From the NCBI GenBank assembly GCA_035528995.1, contig DATKXO010000003.1:1-16472 (forward strand): DNA of 16,472 nt, given 5' to 3'. The number at the start of each line of letters is the position of its first letter. The stretch's first letter is position 1. This document shows, one piece after another, positions 6,380 to 14,166 of the stretch. Made by a program: the position numbers and the translations under genes. Below the pieces are notes generated by a model. That model saw only the letters and a list, made by a program, of their open reading frames with translations. It did no database searches and was not told the DNA's origin. Source of the stretch: DATKXO01 sp035528995. GTDB taxonomy: Bacteria; Planctomycetota; Phycisphaerae; UBA1845.

Positions 6380-7030
6380 ATGGGCGGTCAGAATGTCTGG
6401 ATGTTCGTTCGCCGTGCTCTCGAGCAGCTGTTGACCACGCCGGCGTTGTGCATGTTGACGGGCGTCGTCTTGTTGGTGGGATCGCTGTGGTTGGCATCCG
6501 GGTTCTTCAAGTCGTCCGCCTGTCATCGGATGAACCTGAAGCAGCGGTGGGTTGTGTGTCTGGCCGGTTTTGTGGGCTTTGCGATGCTGCTGTATCCGCC
6601 CTGGATTGTGACGGATCAGGTGTGGGAGCGGAGTGCGCTCGAGGGGCATTTTTTCCTCATGGGGACCGGGCAGGCGGGCGTCGCGAATCGTTCGTCCGAG
6701 CATGCTTTCGCCCGGGAGACGTCAGCTTATGCGCCTTTTTATATCTGGTATTTGCGGCAACCGCCTCGGCGCACCGGAGGTCTGTACACGCGCCCGTCGC
6801 CGGTCAGATGGCACCCGCTGAAACAGCCGACAGAGGATGGATACGTGGTCGTTGCATGGACCTGCCGGCCGAATATCCCGCGGTTACTGTTGCAGTTCGC
6901 GTTGACGGCCGTGGTCGGCACTGGTCTGTTTCTGGCGTTACGAGGCGGGGCAGCGCTGCCTGAGGTGCGGCCGGCATGGGAACAAGAAGGAATCGGCGGC
7001 GCCGCGCGCCCTGCGATCCACAAGCGTTGA
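6380..7030 (+). CDS. Unrecognised three-span membrane protein inside the pseudopilus operon
   Basis: 216 residues; I do not recognise a family. Three hydrophobic stretches would span the membrane: about 20-43 (ALCMLTGVVLLVGSLWLASG), 57-77 (VVCLAGFVGFAMLLYPPWIV) and 168-189 (LLLQFALTAVVGTGLFLALR). About 90 polar residues, rich in Trp, Tyr and Pro, separate spans two and three and would probably face the periplasm if the basic N-terminus is inside. A short Glu/Arg tail ends the protein. It starts 33 bases after the ATPase gene and ends 13 bases before the first gspF-like gene, so it is very likely cotranscribed with the machine. GspL or GspM lie elsewhere in classical operons and look different. 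A structural or regulatory subunit specific to this machine is possible. The start ATG 6380 is preceded by only a weak AAGG. Confidence 0.7.
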   Translation: MGGQNVWMFVRRALEQLLTTPALCMLTGVVLLVGSLWLASGFFKSSACHRMNLKQRWVVCLAGFVGFAMLLYPPWIVTDQVWERSALEGHFFLMGTGQAGVANRSSEHAFARETSAYAPFYIWYLRQPPRRTGGLYTRPSPVRWHPLKQPTEDGYVVVAWTCRPNIPRLLLQFALTAVVGTGLFLALRGGAALPEVRPAWEQEGIGGAARPAIHKR

Positions 7031-7043
7031 TTGCGAGACTGCC

Positions 7044-8240
7044 ATGGCACATTTCGAGTATCGGGCACTAACCGCCAACGGGTCGGCGATTTCCGGCGTG
7101 GTGGAGGCGGACGATTTCGATTCGGCGATGGAGCAGCTCGCCCAGATGAAGCTGGAGGGCGTCGAAATCTCCAAGGCCAAGCCACCGGGGCCGAAGCGCT
7201 CGATCGGCGGCGAGGACTTCATCTTCTTCAACGAGCAGCTCGCGTCGCTGGCGTCGGCGGGGATGTGTCTGGACGAGGGCCTGCGGCGACTGGCCCACGA
7301 CGTGGAATCGCCCAAGCTCCGCGGCGTGATCAACGCGATCGCCTGCGACGTGGAGAAAGGCATTCCGCTGGAGCAGGCCGTCGCCAACCATGAGGATCGG
7401 CTGCCGATCTTCTACGGACGGGTGGTTAGAGCGGGCGTTCAAAGCGGGCAACTGCCGGCGACGCTGCTGAACCTGTCGCAACATCTGCGCCTGCTGACCG
7501 AGACGAAGCGGATCATCCTGGAGGCGTTGGCCTATCCGGTGACGGTGTGCCTTTTCGCGGTCGCGATCGTGACGCTGTTCCTGGCGTTCGTGGTGCCGAT
7601 GTTCGAGGAGCTCTTCATGGATTTCGACACGAGGCTGCCCGGGGCGACGATGCTGCTGATTGACCTGTCCCGGGTGTTTCCGGCGATCGCGTTGACGGCC
7701 GGTGTGGTCGTGGCGGTGTGCGTTGCGGCCTGGTTCGCGTTGCGGGCGACACCGGGCGGACGGCGGGTCCGCGAGCGGGTCGCGATGTGCGTGCCGGTGG
7801 TGGGGTCGGTGTTCCGGGCCTCACTGGTGTCGCGTTTTGCCCGCAGTCTGGCGTTGATGGTCTCGTCGGGTGTGCCGTTGCCGGAATCTCTGCGGCTGGC
7901 CGGCGGGGCGACCGGCAGCGCGACGCTGGGCGACGACGCGGAGCGGCTGGCGACGGATATCGAGCAGGGTCTGTCGCCGAACGCCGCGGGTGACGCGCTG
8001 CGGTTGATACCGCGCATGTTCGGCTTCGTGGTCGAGATCGCGATCGGGCGCAACGCCCTGCCCGAGGCGATGTTTCAACTCGCCCGGGCGTACGACCTGC
8101 GGGCGGCGCACGCCCAGTCGATGCTGCGCGGCTACCTGGTTCCGCTGTCGATCGTGTTTGTGGGCTTGCTGGTCGGGTTCTTCATTGCCTCACTGTTTCT
8201 GCCGCTGATCTCGCTGATCAACTCGGTCAGTGGGGGTTAG
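7044..8240 (+). CDS. GspF/PilC-type inner-membrane platform protein, canonical form
   Basis: 398 residues, the normal length for GspF/PilC. This protein forms the inner-membrane platform that the ATPase drives during pilin assembly. The N-terminus MAHFEYRALTANGSAISGVV is the typical small cytoplasmic domain. The first GspF domain (about 61-190) carries FFNEQLASLASAGMCLDEGL and RAGVQSGQL. The second (about 262-398) carries FARSLALMVSSGVPLPESL. Membrane segments lie at about 165-190, 212-233 and 365-392, as in the family. The segment VVPMFEELFMDFDTRLPG after the first span is a recognisable GspF feature. It follows the unknown membrane protein by 13 bases, and the second gspF gene follows after 15 bases. 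Its last 15 residues (LFLPLISLINSVSGG) are nearly repeated at the end of the second copy. Confidence 0.93.
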   Translation: MAHFEYRALTANGSAISGVVEADDFDSAMEQLAQMKLEGVEISKAKPPGPKRSIGGEDFIFFNEQLASLASAGMCLDEGLRRLAHDVESPKLRGVINAIACDVEKGIPLEQAVANHEDRLPIFYGRVVRAGVQSGQLPATLLNLSQHLRLLTETKRIILEALAYPVTVCLFAVAIVTLFLAFVVPMFEELFMDFDTRLPGATMLLIDLSRVFPAIALTAGVVVAVCVAAWFALRATPGGRRVRERVAMCVPVVGSVFRASLVSRFARSLALMVSSGVPLPESLRLAGGATGSATLGDDAERLATDIEQGLSPNAAGDALRLIPRMFGFVVEIAIGRNALPEAMFQLARAYDLRAAHAQSMLRGYLVPLSIVFVGLLVGFFIASLFLPLISLINSVSGG

Positions 8241-8255
8241 TGGGGAGGTTGCCGG

Positions 8256-9476
8256 GTGAACCTCTTCGTCTTCATCGTATTCTTCATCCTGACGGCAGCG
8301 GTCCTGGCCGTGGTGCTGCAGGTCGTGTTCGGCTCGTGGCTGGGTTGGGCGAAGTGGCTTCCGTTTCGAGGCGGGCTGCTGGGCGGTTTCCTGCTGTACC
8401 GCCAGACTTCGCTGGCCCTGGGGGTTGTTCATCACCTGGCGTCCATCACGAACCTGCACCTGCCGCTGGCCCACGCCCTGACGACGACGGGTCGGAGCGA
8501 GCGTGGGGCGCTGGGCCTGGTGTTGCGGCGGATGGGGAAATCGGTGGCCGAGGGGATTCCGCTGTCGCGTGCTTACGGACAGGCGACGCGGGACGCTCCG
8601 CCGCTGGTGACCAGCGTGATCGCGGCCGGTGAGCATGCCGGGCAGTTGCCGCGGGCCCTGGCGGACCTGGAGAGGGCGCTGACCGACCAGTTGGAAGCGG
8701 AAACGCCCAGCCTGTCGCCCGGCCGGCGTTACTGGCTGTATCCGGTGGCCCTGGTCCTGGGCAACGCCCTGCTGCTGGCCTGGGTGATGGTGTTCATCGT
8801 GCCCAAGTTCGAGGAGATCTTTCTCGATTTCGACACCGAGTTGCCGGGAATCACGCGCAGCCTGATCGCGGTGAGCGAGTGGTTCGTGACCGGCGTTCCT
8901 CCCGGAATCGTGCTGGTGGGCATGGTGCTGGTATTCCTGGTGGCGGTGGCGATCGCGATCGGGCTGGCGTTTCGGGAAGCCGGCGAAACGATGACGCAGG
9001 TGGTGCTGGATATGGGCGGGTGGATTCCATTGCTGTCCCGGCCGGTGGCGTTCGGGAAGGGGATGTCGGTGAGCCTGCGCGTGGTGCGGATGGGGTTGGC
9101 GGCCGGGATGCCGCTCAGCGACGCGGCGGCGCTGGCGGCGTCGGTGCGGGTGAATCGTTTTGTGCGGCGGCGGTGGGTGGCGTTTGCCCGGCAGATCGAG
9201 CAGGGCGTGCCGGCGTCCGAGGCGGCTCGAAGCGCCGGGCTGGGCAGCATGTTCGCTTGGGCCTGTCGCAGCCTGGAGCGCGGCAACGCCGACCCGCAAG
9301 TGGTGCTGGCTCACGCGGCCGACTATCACCGGGCGCTGGCCTTCCGCTGGTGGCGGGCCCTGGGACGTGCGGCCTGGCCGGCGGTGACCTGCCTGCTGGG
9401 GTGTATGGTGGGGTACAGCGTGCTGGGTCTGTTCCTGCCGCTGGTGACTCTGATCAACTCGGTGAGCGGAGGGTGA
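8256..9476 (+). CDS. Second, divergent GspF/PilC-type platform protein with N-terminal membrane helix
   Basis: 406 residues from GTG 8256, with GGGGAGGT 6 bases upstream. It is a paralogue of the preceding protein: both have a VPxFEExFxDFDTxLPG segment (here about 182-197), a GspF-type AGExxGQLPRAL motif (about 124-135), a second domain, and a C-terminal LINSVSGG. The N-terminal cytoplasmic domain of GspF is absent. A strongly hydrophobic stretch (about residues 2-25) replaces it, giving an extra membrane span. Classical systems use one GspF. The pair could form a hetero-oligomeric platform, or the two could work with different motors or pilins. The 15-base spacing shows cotranscription. The pilin genes begin 2 bases after its stop. 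The family call is firm; the functional split between copies is inference. Confidence 0.88.
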   Translation: MNLFVFIVFFILTAAVLAVVLQVVFGSWLGWAKWLPFRGGLLGGFLLYRQTSLALGVVHHLASITNLHLPLAHALTTTGRSERGALGLVLRRMGKSVAEGIPLSRAYGQATRDAPPLVTSVIAAGEHAGQLPRALADLERALTDQLEAETPSLSPGRRYWLYPVALVLGNALLLAWVMVFIVPKFEEIFLDFDTELPGITRSLIAVSEWFVTGVPPGIVLVGMVLVFLVAVAIAIGLAFREAGETMTQVVLDMGGWIPLLSRPVAFGKGMSVSLRVVRMGLAAGMPLSDAAALAASVRVNRFVRRRWVAFARQIEQGVPASEAARSAGLGSMFAWACRSLERGNADPQVVLAHAADYHRALAFRWWRALGRAAWPAVTCLLGCMVGYSVLGLFLPLVTLINSVSGG

Positions 9477-9478
9477 TC

Positions 9479-9892
9479 ATGAGGGCGCGTGCATTGGCAT
9501 CTGGAGCGCGGGGCGGGCGCGGGACACGTGCCGGCATCGGCGGGACTGCGCCGACGAGAGGCTTCATCCTGACGGAGGTGGTGGCCGGGCTGGTGCTGAC
9601 GGGTGCGTTGCTGGCGGCGATGGCGGGGCTGGTGGTGGCGCACCATCGGGCGAGTGACCATTACCTGTCACACCATCAGGCCCAGTTGGCGGCGGAGTCG
9701 TACGTGGAGTGCGTGCGGGCCGGCTGTCCGCCGCCGGAGACGGAGGGGGTGACGTATCAGGTCGGCGTCGCTGCCGGGCAGGGTGAATGGACGGGGCTGA
9801 CCCGTCTGACGGTGACGGCCGTCGTCCAGGCCAAGCAGGGGCGAACGGCCGGCTATACGCTGACGACGTACCTGCCGGAGGATACGCCATGA
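9479..9892 (+). CDS. Pilin-like protein with class III signal peptide (minor pseudopilin, GspI/H type)
   Basis: 137 residues from ATG 9479, two bases after the gspF stop and preceded by GGAGGG. A basic 28-residue leader (TAPTRG) ends at a prepilin peptidase site, G28|F29. The pilin helix follows (FILTEVVAGLVLTGALLAAMAGLVVAHH), with the conserved Glu at +5 (E33), needed in pilins for methylation and subunit packing. The globular part of about 80 residues has two cysteines (C78, C83) that could form a disulfide, and ends with beta-type sequence. The mature length of about 109 residues suits a minor pseudopilin such as GspI or GspH. The exact type is uncertain because the C-terminal domain is too divergent to judge. 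The leader is longer than the usual 5-10 residues. GTG 9473 is a less likely start. No prepilin peptidase is in the window. Confidence 0.82.
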   Translation: MRARALASGARGGRGTRAGIGGTAPTRGFILTEVVAGLVLTGALLAAMAGLVVAHHRASDHYLSHHQAQLAAESYVECVRAGCPPPETEGVTYQVGVAAGQGEWTGLTRLTVTAVVQAKQGRTAGYTLTTYLPEDTP

Positions 9893-10485
9893 GTCGCGTT
9901 GGGCGCGGTGATTGGTCGCGGCGGAGGTGCTTTGGGGTCGGCGCCGGGCGGCGACGCGCGTATCTGGTGGGTCAGATGGTCGCGATTCTGCCGCTGCTGC
10001 TTGCGGCGGCCGGGCTGGCGATCATGGGGACTCACGCGGCGCTGCGGACGCAGATGCGGTCGGCCGAGAACGCCGCAAATGATACCGCGATCGATACTTT
10101 TTTGGAGACGCTCAGGCAGGATACGTGGGCGGGGCTCGCGGGGCAGGGCGCGTTCACGGACGCAAGCACGAGTGGGTTTGCGTTGCAGACGCACCAAGGT
10201 CAGGTCACGTATGTCATCTCCGGCGGGTGCGTGACTCGCACGGTCATTGACGCCGATCAACCCGGCGGCGCCGTGCGCGAGTGGAGCGTCAAGGACGCGA
10301 CGTTCGTCGTGGGCTTTGATGGGCAGCACGGCGCGGGTGAGGACGACGCCGGTGGATCGGCGTCGGAGGGCGGTTTCAAAGTGCTGACCGTGCGCATCCG
10401 TTGGCGCGGGCAATCGAGACACGACGTGGACCCGACGCGACGGATCGAGGCTACGTTCTCCGTAGGCCGGGGGTATCAGCGATGA
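9889..10485 (+). CDS. Pilin-like protein lacking Glu+5 (possible GspJ-type minor pseudopilin)
   Basis: 198 residues from ATG 9889; the start overlaps the previous stop as ATGA, so translation is coupled. A basic 24-residue leader (CFGVGAGRRRA) is followed by AYLVGQMVAILPLLLAAAGL, with a hydrophobic helix in the position of a pilin helix. If the peptidase cuts at A24|Y25, position +5 is Gln (Q29), not Glu, and the residue before the cut is Ala, not Gly. The C-terminal part (about 150 residues) has beta-strand-like sequence with DTFLETLRQDTW early on and a final VLTVRIRWRG strand, as seen in GspJ-like minor pseudopilins. The size also fits GspJ. The identity rests on position, helix and length, not on a close match. 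It could instead be an ordinary membrane-anchored protein, but the tight placement between two pilin-like genes argues against that. Confidence 0.65.
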   Translation: MSRVGRGDWSRRRCFGVGAGRRRAYLVGQMVAILPLLLAAAGLAIMGTHAALRTQMRSAENAANDTAIDTFLETLRQDTWAGLAGQGAFTDASTSGFALQTHQGQVTYVISGGCVTRTVIDADQPGGAVREWSVKDATFVVGFDGQHGAGEDDAGGSASEGGFKVLTVRIRWRGQSRHDVDPTRRIEATFSVGRGYQR

Positions 10486-10919
10486 ACGGCACGCGGCAAG
10501 CCGTGCGCGGCAGTCGATGCGGAGCAGGGTGCAGGCGACGCCCGTCGCGCAGGTCGGCGTTCACGCTGGTGCTGGTGCTGGCCCTGTTCGCGGCCGTGGG
10601 CGGGCTGGCCACGGTGCTGACGCTGCACGCCGGGCAACTGGTTCGGTCGGACCGCCTGCGCACGCTGGACATCGAGCTGCGGCAGATGATCGACAGCGGC
10701 GCGGCCTACGCCCGTCTGCACCACGAGGATTGGGCGGCGGAGGTGGGAATCGTCGTGCTCGATGGCAGCGATCTGATTGGAGGGGATGCCCGCACCGGCG
10801 AAGTGACGCTGCAACCGGTTTTCGACCGGGCGGGGGCGATGGAGGCGGTCACCATCAGCGCCCGGATCCACCTGCCGCGCGGCAGAAGCCGGGTTCAATC
10901 GGCGCGCGTAACCCTGTGA
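10482..10919 (+). CDS. Pilin-like protein lacking Glu+5 (possible GspK-type tip subunit, short)
   Basis: 145 residues from ATG 10482, overlapping the previous stop by ATGA. A basic leader (CRRRPSRRSA, residues 17-26) precedes the helix FTLVLVLALFAAVGGLATVLTL. With a cut at A26|F27, +5 is Leu (L31), so the pilin Glu is missing. Missing Glu+5 is known for GspK, the pseudopilus tip subunit. GspK, however, is normally about 300 residues with a large insertion domain, and here only about 90 residues follow the helix. The domain contains a helix (LRQMIDSGAAYARLHHED) and a beta-rich end. It may be a shortened GspK-like tip protein or an unusual minor pilin. It is the last gene of the tightly packed cluster. 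Confidence 0.65.
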   Translation: MNGTRQAVRGSRCGAGCRRRPSRRSAFTLVLVLALFAAVGGLATVLTLHAGQLVRSDRLRTLDIELRQMIDSGAAYARLHHEDWAAEVGIVVLDGSDLIGGDARTGEVTLQPVFDRAGAMEAVTISARIHLPRGRSRVQSARVTL

Positions 10920-11102
10920 GGTGATTGAAACTCGGGCGCTGCTCGGGCGCGAAAAGCCCGGGCGGCTATTTCCGATGGCTGGTGCCGGTCACCGCGGTGG
11001 GCCTGGTTCCCACGTGCGGGGTGGAGACGGTACACTGGAACCGGTGGGCGACGAAGGCGGCGTATCGCGAGCGCCCAGACGACACTTCGTGGAGGTGGCC
11101 CG
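10920..11102. other. Gap between the pilin genes and the lipoprotein gene
   Basis: 183 bases. A 5-bp hairpin CGGGC-(7)-GCCCG lies at 10944-10960, inside a short direct repeat CTCGGGCGC (10931-10939 and 10942-10950). TTCCCA (11007-11012) and TACACT (11031-11036) are 18 bases apart and could be a promoter for the lipoprotein. A frame from TTG 10925 stays open to 11236 with G/C-rich third positions and a hydrophobic patch (FRWLVPVTAVGLVPTCGVET). It lacks a well-spaced ribosome site and would run 134 bases into the lipoprotein gene, so I do not call it a gene. The lipoprotein gene has its own GGAGG at 11091-11095. Confidence 0.35.
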
Positions 11103-13835
11103 ATGAACCCTTCGATCCTACGACCTTGCCGGTTTTGCGCGGTTCTGTTCGTCGCCGCGTTCACGCTGTTGGGCTGTTCGGCCGGTCCGGGCGGGGGCAC
11201 AGACGGGCAACCGCCCGACTTCCCCATCACGGGTAAGCAATACATGATGCCGCTGGGTGAGGCCGGCGTCTTCGGCTTGAGCGACGGCGGCGATCCTGTG
11301 CAGGCCGGCGTGGCGGTCGAACTCTTCAGCCAGACGCCGACGGACTCGCCGTCGGACTGCACGTTGTTCCTGGCTCTGTCCGACGTGCAGTTGCAGGACG
11401 CCGCGGACACCGGGGCCCGGACGATCACCGTGGGCGTGCACATCGGGGCTGCCTCGGCCAACCCCTGCAACGACGGCGTGCAGGTGGGGTCTTTCACGCT
11501 GTCTTACGACGGAGCGGCCGTGTCGCTCGTGACCGACGAGCTGTCCCTCTCCGGGTCGGCTCTGGCGTACGCCTGCTCGGGGCGATTCACGGTCTGCCTC
11601 ACCGTGTCGGGTGACATGGGTGCGACACTGCGAATCAGCCAACTGGGCCTGCGCTTTGCACCGCCGGAGGGCGGCGACGATGGCGTGCCCGACCAGCCCG
11701 TATCACAGGAGAGCGAGGGGCCGCCGGAGGTCAATCTGGTCGTCGAGGAGGATTCGCGGGCGACGGAGATGATCCCGGCGGAAACCGGCGGGACGGTGAC
11801 GGCCACCGGATCGACGACCATGGTGCTGGAGATTCCGCCGGGGGCGTTGTCGGAGGACACGGAGGTTTCGCTGACCATCGCCAGCGATCGGGAGAACAGT
11901 CCATACACGTACGTGGGTCTGTTCGAGCCTGCGGGGCTGGAACTGAGCGAGGCGGCCACACTGGTGATCACGCTGGACCCTCCGCTGTCGGCGGACGAGG
12001 CGCTGAACGTCGTCGAGATCCCGGTGTCGTCGTCTGCGGCCAAGCCGATCCGGCGAGGGTCGTCGAAGGCGGGCGTGCGGGCCGCGGCCGAAGCGCTGGG
12101 GCCGCCGGACATGGTGGACACGGGATTCGTCGCCAGCACGTCGGCCGACGGCACGACGGTGACCATTCCGCTGGAGAACCTCAACACCGGCACCGGGGCG
12201 GTGTTGAACTGCCACGGGCATTCGGTGCGGCGGATCATTCAGGCGCTGCAGTTGAAGCGGAACATGAGCAAGGGGCAGATCGTCGATGCCATCATGGACC
12301 GGCACATCGACCAGGGGCTGGGCGAGGGGTCGAACGATGCTGCCATCCTACGGGCCCAACTCGAGGAGAGCTTCGACAACGTGATGACGCGCCCTGGAGA
12401 GGCGGACGCAAGCTGGCACATCCTTCAGGCCTATCTGAACACGTTCTACAGGCTGTCCGGCGTGCGGCTCGACGCCGAGTTGGAGGGCGCCAAGCAGGTG
12501 AAACAGGATGCCGGCGGCGGGTACCTGATCGACGCGTCGAATCCGGCCTGTCTGGCGAAACTGGCGGCTTTGGCGCGCACCTCGGACCTGCCGCCGATCT
12601 TCAACTTCGGGCGGTCTTTCCCAACAGACTGGGCCGGGCCGGGCTCGGACGACGGGTTGCGGCTGTCCAAGGACATGCCCCACAGTGGTGCCCTGCGGCT
12701 GGTCAATGGGGAGGTGGTGATCGAGAACGGTGCGAGTCTGACCAAGCAGCGGGCGGCGCAGTTGGCCCAGGCCCGGCAGCAGTACCTGCACGACAACCCG
12801 GAGCTTGCGGAGTTGTGGGACTACGAGATGCCGCCGGACCGGGTGGTGCCCCTTCCCCTGACCGATCTGGACCGGCTCCGCACCATGCGCAGCGGCGAGG
12901 CCATCAAAGCGGACATCAAACGGTGGGGCGGGGACGTCAGTTCGGTGACGACCGGCAATGGCATCCCCTGGCCGGCGGTGCGCGTGTGGGTGCCCGAGGG
13001 GGTTTACCGGGAGCTTTGCAAGGTGTGCGCGGCGGCCACGGATTGTGACAACAGCCTGTTCTGCGACGGGGCGGAGGCGTGCGGTTCGGACAAGCTGTGC
13101 ACGCGTGGTCCGGACCCATGCCCGAACCAGGCCTGCGATGAAGGAACCGACAAGTGCAAAGAGGACGGCGGCGGCGGGGCCGGCGTGGGCAGCGTGCCCC
13201 GCGGCGTCTGCTGGGAGATGACCCTGACCGACGCAGTCGCCCACCTCGACGTCATCTCCGGGCTGCCCGACGATATTCCGCCGGGCTCGATTCCCGATCA
13301 GATGACGGCCGCGGACTCACTGGGACAGGCCGCCGGGGTGATCCTCAAGTTCGACGACAGCGGGCGGCTGGACAGCCTGTGGCTCCGGCTGCCGGAGGCT
13401 ATACCGGAGCTCGGGGTGGAAATGATGGAATTCGTCCGCCTGACCCGACCGAACGTTCTTCTGGCGCCGGGGCTGACCTACTCCGACGTGCGGCAGGACG
13501 TGAGTGTCAGCTCGGATGGAAGCAGGCTGAGCTTCGAGTTCGGTTTCACGATGAACTTCGCCCAGGAGGGGGCGTCGGCCAAGGTGGAGTTTTCGTACGC
13601 GGTTCGCGACGCGGCCTTCGTCGGCAACCCGGCCAACCGCTTCGAGTCGGGCTCCTATTCGGCGGAGATCTACTCCGAGGCGACGGCTCCCGAGTTGGAA
13701 GGGACCGTGCGGATGAGGGTCACGGGGACGGCGACGGCGGCCGGGACTCAGATGGCAAGTTGCCCGGACCCCAACCTCGATGTGGCCATGTCCCAGGAAG
13801 AGGCGTTGGCCCTGATGGAAGAAGACGCGGACTGA
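11103..13835 (+). CDS. Large secreted lipoprotein with ZU5-like domain and nine-cysteine cluster
   Basis: 910 residues, function unknown. The N-terminus is a lipoprotein signal peptide with lipobox LLGC (C25), so the mature protein is probably lipid-anchored in the cell envelope. GGAGG is 7 bases upstream of the ATG. Residues about 45-190 form a beta-rich segment with Cys pairs. At about 228-360 there is a ZU5-like domain: GGTVTATG, LEIPPGALSEDTEVSLTI. This kind of domain occurs in secreted multidomain bacterial proteins. A helical region follows (about 370-600). At 639-685 a cysteine-rich stretch has nine Cys (CDNSLFCDGAEAC, then CPNQACDEGTDKC), similar to repeats I know from planctomycete and myxobacterial secreted proteins. 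After a Gly linker comes a C-terminal beta-rich domain (about 700-890). It lies 183 bases after the pilin genes, in the same direction. Whether it uses the neighbouring machine is unknown. Confidence 0.8.
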   Translation: MNPSILRPCRFCAVLFVAAFTLLGCSAGPGGGTDGQPPDFPITGKQYMMPLGEAGVFGLSDGGDPVQAGVAVELFSQTPTDSPSDCTLFLALSDVQLQDAADTGARTITVGVHIGAASANPCNDGVQVGSFTLSYDGAAVSLVTDELSLSGSALAYACSGRFTVCLTVSGDMGATLRISQLGLRFAPPEGGDDGVPDQPVSQESEGPPEVNLVVEEDSRATEMIPAETGGTVTATGSTTMVLEIPPGALSEDTEVSLTIASDRENSPYTYVGLFEPAGLELSEAATLVITLDPPLSADEALNVVEIPVSSSAAKPIRRGSSKAGVRAAAEALGPPDMVDTGFVASTSADGTTVTIPLENLNTGTGAVLNCHGHSVRRIIQALQLKRNMSKGQIVDAIMDRHIDQGLGEGSNDAAILRAQLEESFDNVMTRPGEADASWHILQAYLNTFYRLSGVRLDAELEGAKQVKQDAGGGYLIDASNPACLAKLAALARTSDLPPIFNFGRSFPTDWAGPGSDDGLRLSKDMPHSGALRLVNGEVVIENGASLTKQRAAQLAQARQQYLHDNPELAELWDYEMPPDRVVPLPLTDLDRLRTMRSGEAIKADIKRWGGDVSSVTTGNGIPWPAVRVWVPEGVYRELCKVCAAATDCDNSLFCDGAEACGSDKLCTRGPDPCPNQACDEGTDKCKEDGGGGAGVGSVPRGVCWEMTLTDAVAHLDVISGLPDDIPPGSIPDQMTAADSLGQAAGVILKFDDSGRLDSLWLRLPEAIPELGVEMMEFVRLTRPNVLLAPGLTYSDVRQDVSVSSDGSRLSFEFGFTMNFAQEGASAKVEFSYAVRDAAFVGNPANRFESGSYSAEIYSEATAPELEGTVRMRVTGTATAAGTQMASCPDPNLDVAMSQEEALALMEEDAD

Positions 13836-13975
13836 TCTTCCACGGGAGCGAACCGGGCGGAGACGCGATTCCTCCGCGTGGTCCGTCGTTGTTCATGTCC
13901 TGTCCGGCGCGCCGCTGTCGGCAGCAGGCGGCCCGTCCAGCGCACACGGTATTGAATGCTCTTTGGAGTCCGGGG

Positions 13976-13988
13976 GGCCCTTCGGGCC
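13976..13988 (+). terminator. Weak hairpin after the lipoprotein gene
   Basis: GGCCC-TTC-GGGCC forms a 5-bp G/C stem with a 3-base loop, 140 bases past the lipoprotein stop. No T-run follows. It could help end transcription, but this is a weak candidate. Confidence 0.2.
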
Positions 13989-14157
13989 GGCAGTGCGTGT
14001 GGCCTCGCGGGCATGGAGGAAGCGAAGGAAGTAACAAGTTGTATCGCGCCGAGTACTGCGTCTTCGGGAGGGGCTGTCCGCGGCGAGGGCGCCGGGTGTC
14101 GGAATATCTGTGATGTTGTTGGTTTCTGTGTCTATCCATCCACCCCCTCTTCCGGTG

Positions 14158-14166
14158 TGTTAGAGT
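14158..14166 (+). promoter_or_regulatory. Possible extended -10 promoter element for the S41 protease gene
   Basis: TGT directly followed by TAGAGT fits an extended -10 box (TGn plus four of six -10 bases), 106 bases before the ATG at 14273. No good -35 box is seen 17 bases upstream, which is tolerable for extended -10 promoters but keeps this tentative. Confidence 0.25.

Noticed and set aside
8190..9329. Open frame of 379 codons on the minus strand opposite the second gspF
   Set aside because: The translation is an Arg/His/Gln/Pro-rich shadow; the plus strand encodes a clear GspF paralogue.
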